A stretch of 10,364 nucleotides of DNA from Pelagophyceae sp. CCMP2097. Its lineage: Eukaryota; Sar; Pelagophyceae. Location of the stretch: the NCBI GenBank assembly GCA_026770575.1, contig MU657462.1, positions 5,898 to 16,261 on the forward strand, written 5' to 3'. Positions 7,972 through 10,364 of this stretch are shown here, piece after piece. The position numbers and the translations under genes are program-made. Position 1 is the stretch's first letter, and each line of letters begins with the position of its first letter. The notes beneath the pieces are model-generated. The model did not search any database and was not told the origin of the DNA. It was given only the letters and a program-made list of their open reading frames with translations.

Positions 7972-8806
7972 GGCTTTGCGGGCGCAGACGATGTACATGG
8001 GGTTCTTCTGTCCCTCGAAGCCGCCGGGCGAGACGTCGACGACGGAAATATCGGCCCAGCCGCCGCTAAAGTGGAAGTAGGCGGCGACGATGCGCGCGTG
8101 CGCCGCGTCGTCAAAGGGCCGGAGCCAGATGGGCACGACCTTTGATGGGAAGCAGCGGTTCGTAAACGCGTTGCAGGCGAGGCCGCCCGGTTTGAGGACT
8201 CTGCGCATCTCGGAAAAGACGGCGAGCGGGTCGCGGAGGTAGTCGACGCTGAGCGAGTTGGTCACGACGTCAAAGGAACCGTCGGCGTAGGGCAGCGTCG
8301 CGTCTTTGTTCAGGTCCTTCACCTTCCACTCCGTCTTGGACGGGTTCGCCAGCAGCTCGACGGCGTTGAGGCCGAGGACGGCGCAGCGCTCGCCGCGCCA
8401 GCCGCTCGGGTAGTGCGACGTGAACGACGCGCACAGGTCGAGGACTGCACCGGTGCCGGCCGGCGGCAGCGCGCAGCCGTAAAATTTGGCCAGCGCGTCG
8501 CGGCTCGTCTCGGCGGCGTGCTACGGAAGTACCGGCCAGGTGGTGAATTCCCGACGGTGGATTTCAAAGACTCACGTGCGCAAACTTGGGCCAGAGGTAG
8601 AAGAGGCCGTCGCTGGACGGGTCCTCGGGCACCAGGTCCGCGGCTTTGTAGGGCCACGCCTCGCCGAAGGCGCCGCCGAGATCGAGGGCGCGCGAGACGC
8701 CGCTGACCTTGGCGTGCGGCACCTCGACGCCGCTAAAAACGAGGCCGCGCGCCCCGGCGACCAGCCCCGCCCACACGCATAGGCGCACGCCGCCGCCCAT
8801 ACACAC
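7966..8806 (-). CDS. SAM-dependent methyltransferase (type 11 class) with signal-like N-terminus
   Basis: Exons 8806-8576 and 8520-7966 encode 261 residues. The intron (8575-8521, 55 nt, GTGAGT...CGTAG) joins YLWPKFAH to HAAETSRDALAKFY in phase 0. Family features in order: a FYxxPxFxxH-like stretch (DGLFYLWPKFAHH); motif I as VLDLCASFTSHYP at about residue 103; GLNAVELLANP; WKVKDLNKD; the acidic motif LPYADGSFDVV; SVDYLRDPLAVFSEMRRVLKPGG; NRCFPSKVVPIW; and a C-terminal PMYIVCARK. This pattern matches a methyltransferase family found in cyanobacteria and plant or algal genomes. Its substrate is, to my knowledge, not settled. The first 20 or so residues (VRLCVWAGLVAGARGLVFSG) look like a signal peptide ending just before a Phe-containing stretch, which would suit plastid or ER targeting in an alga with complex plastids (inference). 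An alternative ATG lies two codons downstream at 8800. Confidence 0.85.
8521..8575 (-). other. intron of the methyltransferase gene (55 nt)
   Basis: GTGAGT...CCGTAG, phase 0. The upstream exon would hit a TGA nine bases into the intron. Splicing restores the conserved stretch before motif I. It is the only intron in the window with a textbook GTGAGT donor. Confidence 0.85.
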
Positions 8807-9232
8807 GCCGCTCGACGCTGGGCTTCCGAGGGGGACGTCGACGTACGCGTCGAGCTAGAGACGAATGCGAGAGCTCGCCAAAAGTCTAGTCTCGGGCCCG
8901 GAGCCCGAGCGGTGACAATTATTCTCGTTTTTGAGGATGATGAGCACGCGCGCGCGATCGAGTGGGTGCGATGCGACACAAGACGGAAGCGCTGAGAGGT
9001 AGAGGAAGGGAGGAGGAAATGAAAAAAATATAGCACTGCCACAATTTCATGTTAACTCTGTTTATTAAAAAACATCATTAAAAGCGCCCTTTTTAAAAGG
9101 CGACCAAAACGGAGGTCGACCTTGACCCGGGGCTGCGCGGTCCCGGCGCGGTCCCGCCGAGGGTCCGACAGTGCCGGGGTCGGTACGACCGTCGCCCAAC
9201 CTCCCCCAGAGGTTGTTCGAGGCGGCGCGGCG
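8807..9232. promoter_or_regulatory. divergent upstream region between the methyltransferase and the acidic orphan gene
   Basis: A 426-base gap between head-to-head starts with no supported coding frame. It contains a strong AT-rich island at about 9019-9110, with an A-run and a TATA-like AATATA near 9028, TTTATT at 9061, and an imperfect palindrome at 9085-9102. An 8-base palindrome GGTCGACC follows at 9114-9121. The island probably belongs to the promoter of the plus-strand gene. The part nearest the methyltransferase (8807-8940) is GC-rich with no visible motif. Confidence 0.45.
9085..9102. repeat. imperfect palindrome in AT-rich island
   Basis: CGCC-C-TTTTT followed by AAAA-GGCG forms an inverted repeat with one extra C and T on the left side. 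It sits at the edge of the AT-rich island upstream of the gene at 9233. Confidence 0.55.
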
Positions 9233-10260
9233 ATGAAGAGGCCGCACGACGGCTCTTCTCCGTCTGCGGCTCGCAGGTCCGATGAGGACGATGCGGCGGC
9301 TGCGCTGCTGATTGCACAGCTCGAAGTCCGCCGGCACGAAGACGCGCTCGCCGCCGCGAGGCGCGCGGTCGTCGACGCGGAAGCCGCGTGCGCGCTGGCC
9401 GCGGCCGGCACGCCAAGCACGGGGCCGCCCACGGAGACTTCGCCGCTGAGCTCGGCACTCAAGACGGCATCACCGTCGTCGCCATCGTGCAGGACCAGCG
9501 CAAGGAGCTCACTCGAGGCCGCAGGCCCCAGAACGATCCTTTGTCGCTGGGCAAGCCCAAAGACGTCCTCTTCGCCTACACTTCAGACTCTTTTGCCGGC
9601 AGCGGGTTCGAAGACACGATGGAATTGCTCAACCAGCGGTTCAACAACGCGTCCGTCTCGCCGCCTGTCCTCTTCGAGACTTTGGACGAGGTGAAAACGT
9701 TTTACGCGGTGACGCGGCGACGGGTGCCTCCGTCCTCATTTCGGCAGCCCGCCCAAGGCGCGCCGGACGGCCGAGGCAACATGTTCCTGACACCGAACAA
9801 AGCCGCGCGGCAGTTCGCCGCGCCATCGCCACCGAACTCCAAGTACGACGCGGCTCGCTTCGACCAGGACGAGGACGACTGCGCCGCCGACGACGACTTC
9901 CCCGCCGACGCCGCCACTGGCTTTGCCGACGACGCGTACGACAACATTACCAGGTTCGTCATCATGAAAGAAGAAGAAGAAGAAGAAGAAGAAGGACCGG
10001 TCGCAACGTGTAGGTTGTGGTGGCCGCGCTCCGACGCGGACATTTTCGACAGGGATTCAGTCACATCCCTCGAGCCCGACGATGAGCTCGACGAGCCCGA
10101 CGTCGAGCCCGGCGTGCCCGGCGCCAGCGACCGCGCCGCATCCGCCCACGAGCACGACGCTCTGTGGGCGGAGCACCGCATAGAGCGCCGAATCGACCCC
10201 AACCGCGTGGTCGTGTCAAAATACCGACTATGCTTTCCCGACTTTTTCCACCACTTCTAG
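9233..10260 (+). CDS. uncharacterised acidic protein with poly-Glu tract, probably one intron
   Basis: I do not recognise this family. The first ATG (9233) opens a frame with a charged, Ala-rich helix (LIAQLEVRRHEDALAAARRA). A different frame carries the rest: DGITVVAIVQDQRKELT, DVLFAYTSDSFAGSGFEDTM, ELLNQRFNN and LFETLDEVKTFYAVTRR. An acidic, disordered region follows with eight Glu in a row, and the C-terminus KYRLCFPDFFHHF stops at 10258-10260. An intron of about 50 nt probably joins the frames. In-phase GT-AG options are 9368-9417 (giving 325 residues) or 9368-9492. A GTGCGC donor at 9388, the favoured donor here, would need an acceptor one base beyond an AG. GC content is visibly lower in 9540-9700 than in neighbouring genes. 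There is no signal peptide or membrane segment. Function unknown. Confidence 0.55.
9970..9993 (+). repeat. (GAA)8 microsatellite encoding poly-Glu
   Basis: Eight perfect GAA codons follow MK in the acidic gene. It is a candidate length-variable site within a disordered acidic segment. Confidence 0.9.
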
Positions 10261-10364
10261 AACTCTCGACGGCACCGTCGGCGACCGTCCGAATGACACC
10301 TCCTCGAAACGAACCGACGAACCTCCCTTCCACGAGCGCAGCTGAACTCGCACCAAGTGCCACT
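10261..10364. other. 3' flank of the acidic gene
   Basis: These 104 bases follow the stop codon. No further coding frame or signal is supported. The arginine-rich antisense frame here has the composition of a GC-driven shadow. Confidence 0.4.

Noticed and set aside
10061..10363. Minus-strand frame at the right edge
   Set aside because: It ends in a long Arg/Ala tract typical of antisense GC-rich sequence, and overlaps the acidic gene.
1..10364. tRNA, rRNA, CRISPR array, transposon ends or prophage features
   Set aside because: I saw no cloverleaf-like element, spaced direct-repeat array, terminal inverted repeats with target duplications, transposase motif or phage gene on either strand.

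Overview
The window looks like nuclear DNA from a compact, very GC-rich eukaryotic microbe, most likely a microalga. A pelagophyte or other stramenopile would fit, but that is inference. Supporting signs seen in the sequence are short introns that interrupt conserved protein families in the middle of motifs, ATG starts without Shine-Dalgarno sites, AT-rich islands confined to the gaps between genes, and no operon-like same-strand packing. The high GC content leaves long stop-free frames on both strands, so most open frames here are shadows. I accepted frames only where conserved motifs, sensible composition or splice logic supported them.

Six protein genes are proposed, in the order + + - + - +. 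(1) 96-1285: a TrhO/UPF0176-type rhodanese linked to tRNA wobble-uridine hydroxylation. Two introns are clear. A C-terminal cysteine cluster at about 1187-1261 lies in another frame and must come from a further exon. (2) 1538-2982: a secretory-pathway protein with an N-terminal helical, TPR-like region and a C-terminal 2-oxoglutarate/Fe(II) dioxygenase domain. (3) complement 3009-6544: a seven-exon membrane protein of the OSCA/CSC1/TMEM63 cation-channel type. (4) 6726-7805: an unrecognised Ala/Arg-rich, probably coiled-coil protein. (5) complement 7966-8806: a two-exon SAM-dependent methyltransferase with an N-terminal signal-like segment. (6) 9233-10260: an unrecognised acidic protein, probably with one intron near its start.

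Genes 2 and 3 converge with only 26 bases between stop codons, and genes 4 and 5 converge with 160. Genes 3/4 and 5/6 diverge from gaps of 181 and 426 bases, each with an AT-rich core that probably holds both promoters. No shared pathway links the six genes; they look like ordinary neighbours in a dense genome.

The most useful second-look items are the missed zinc-cluster exon of gene 1, the unusual splice-donor consensus (GTGCG/GTCCG rather than GTRAGT), a set of junctions where canonical-looking intron ends leave the frame off by one base, and the two orphan proteins. I found no convincing sign of a novel multi-gene system, RNA gene, mobile element or CRISPR array.
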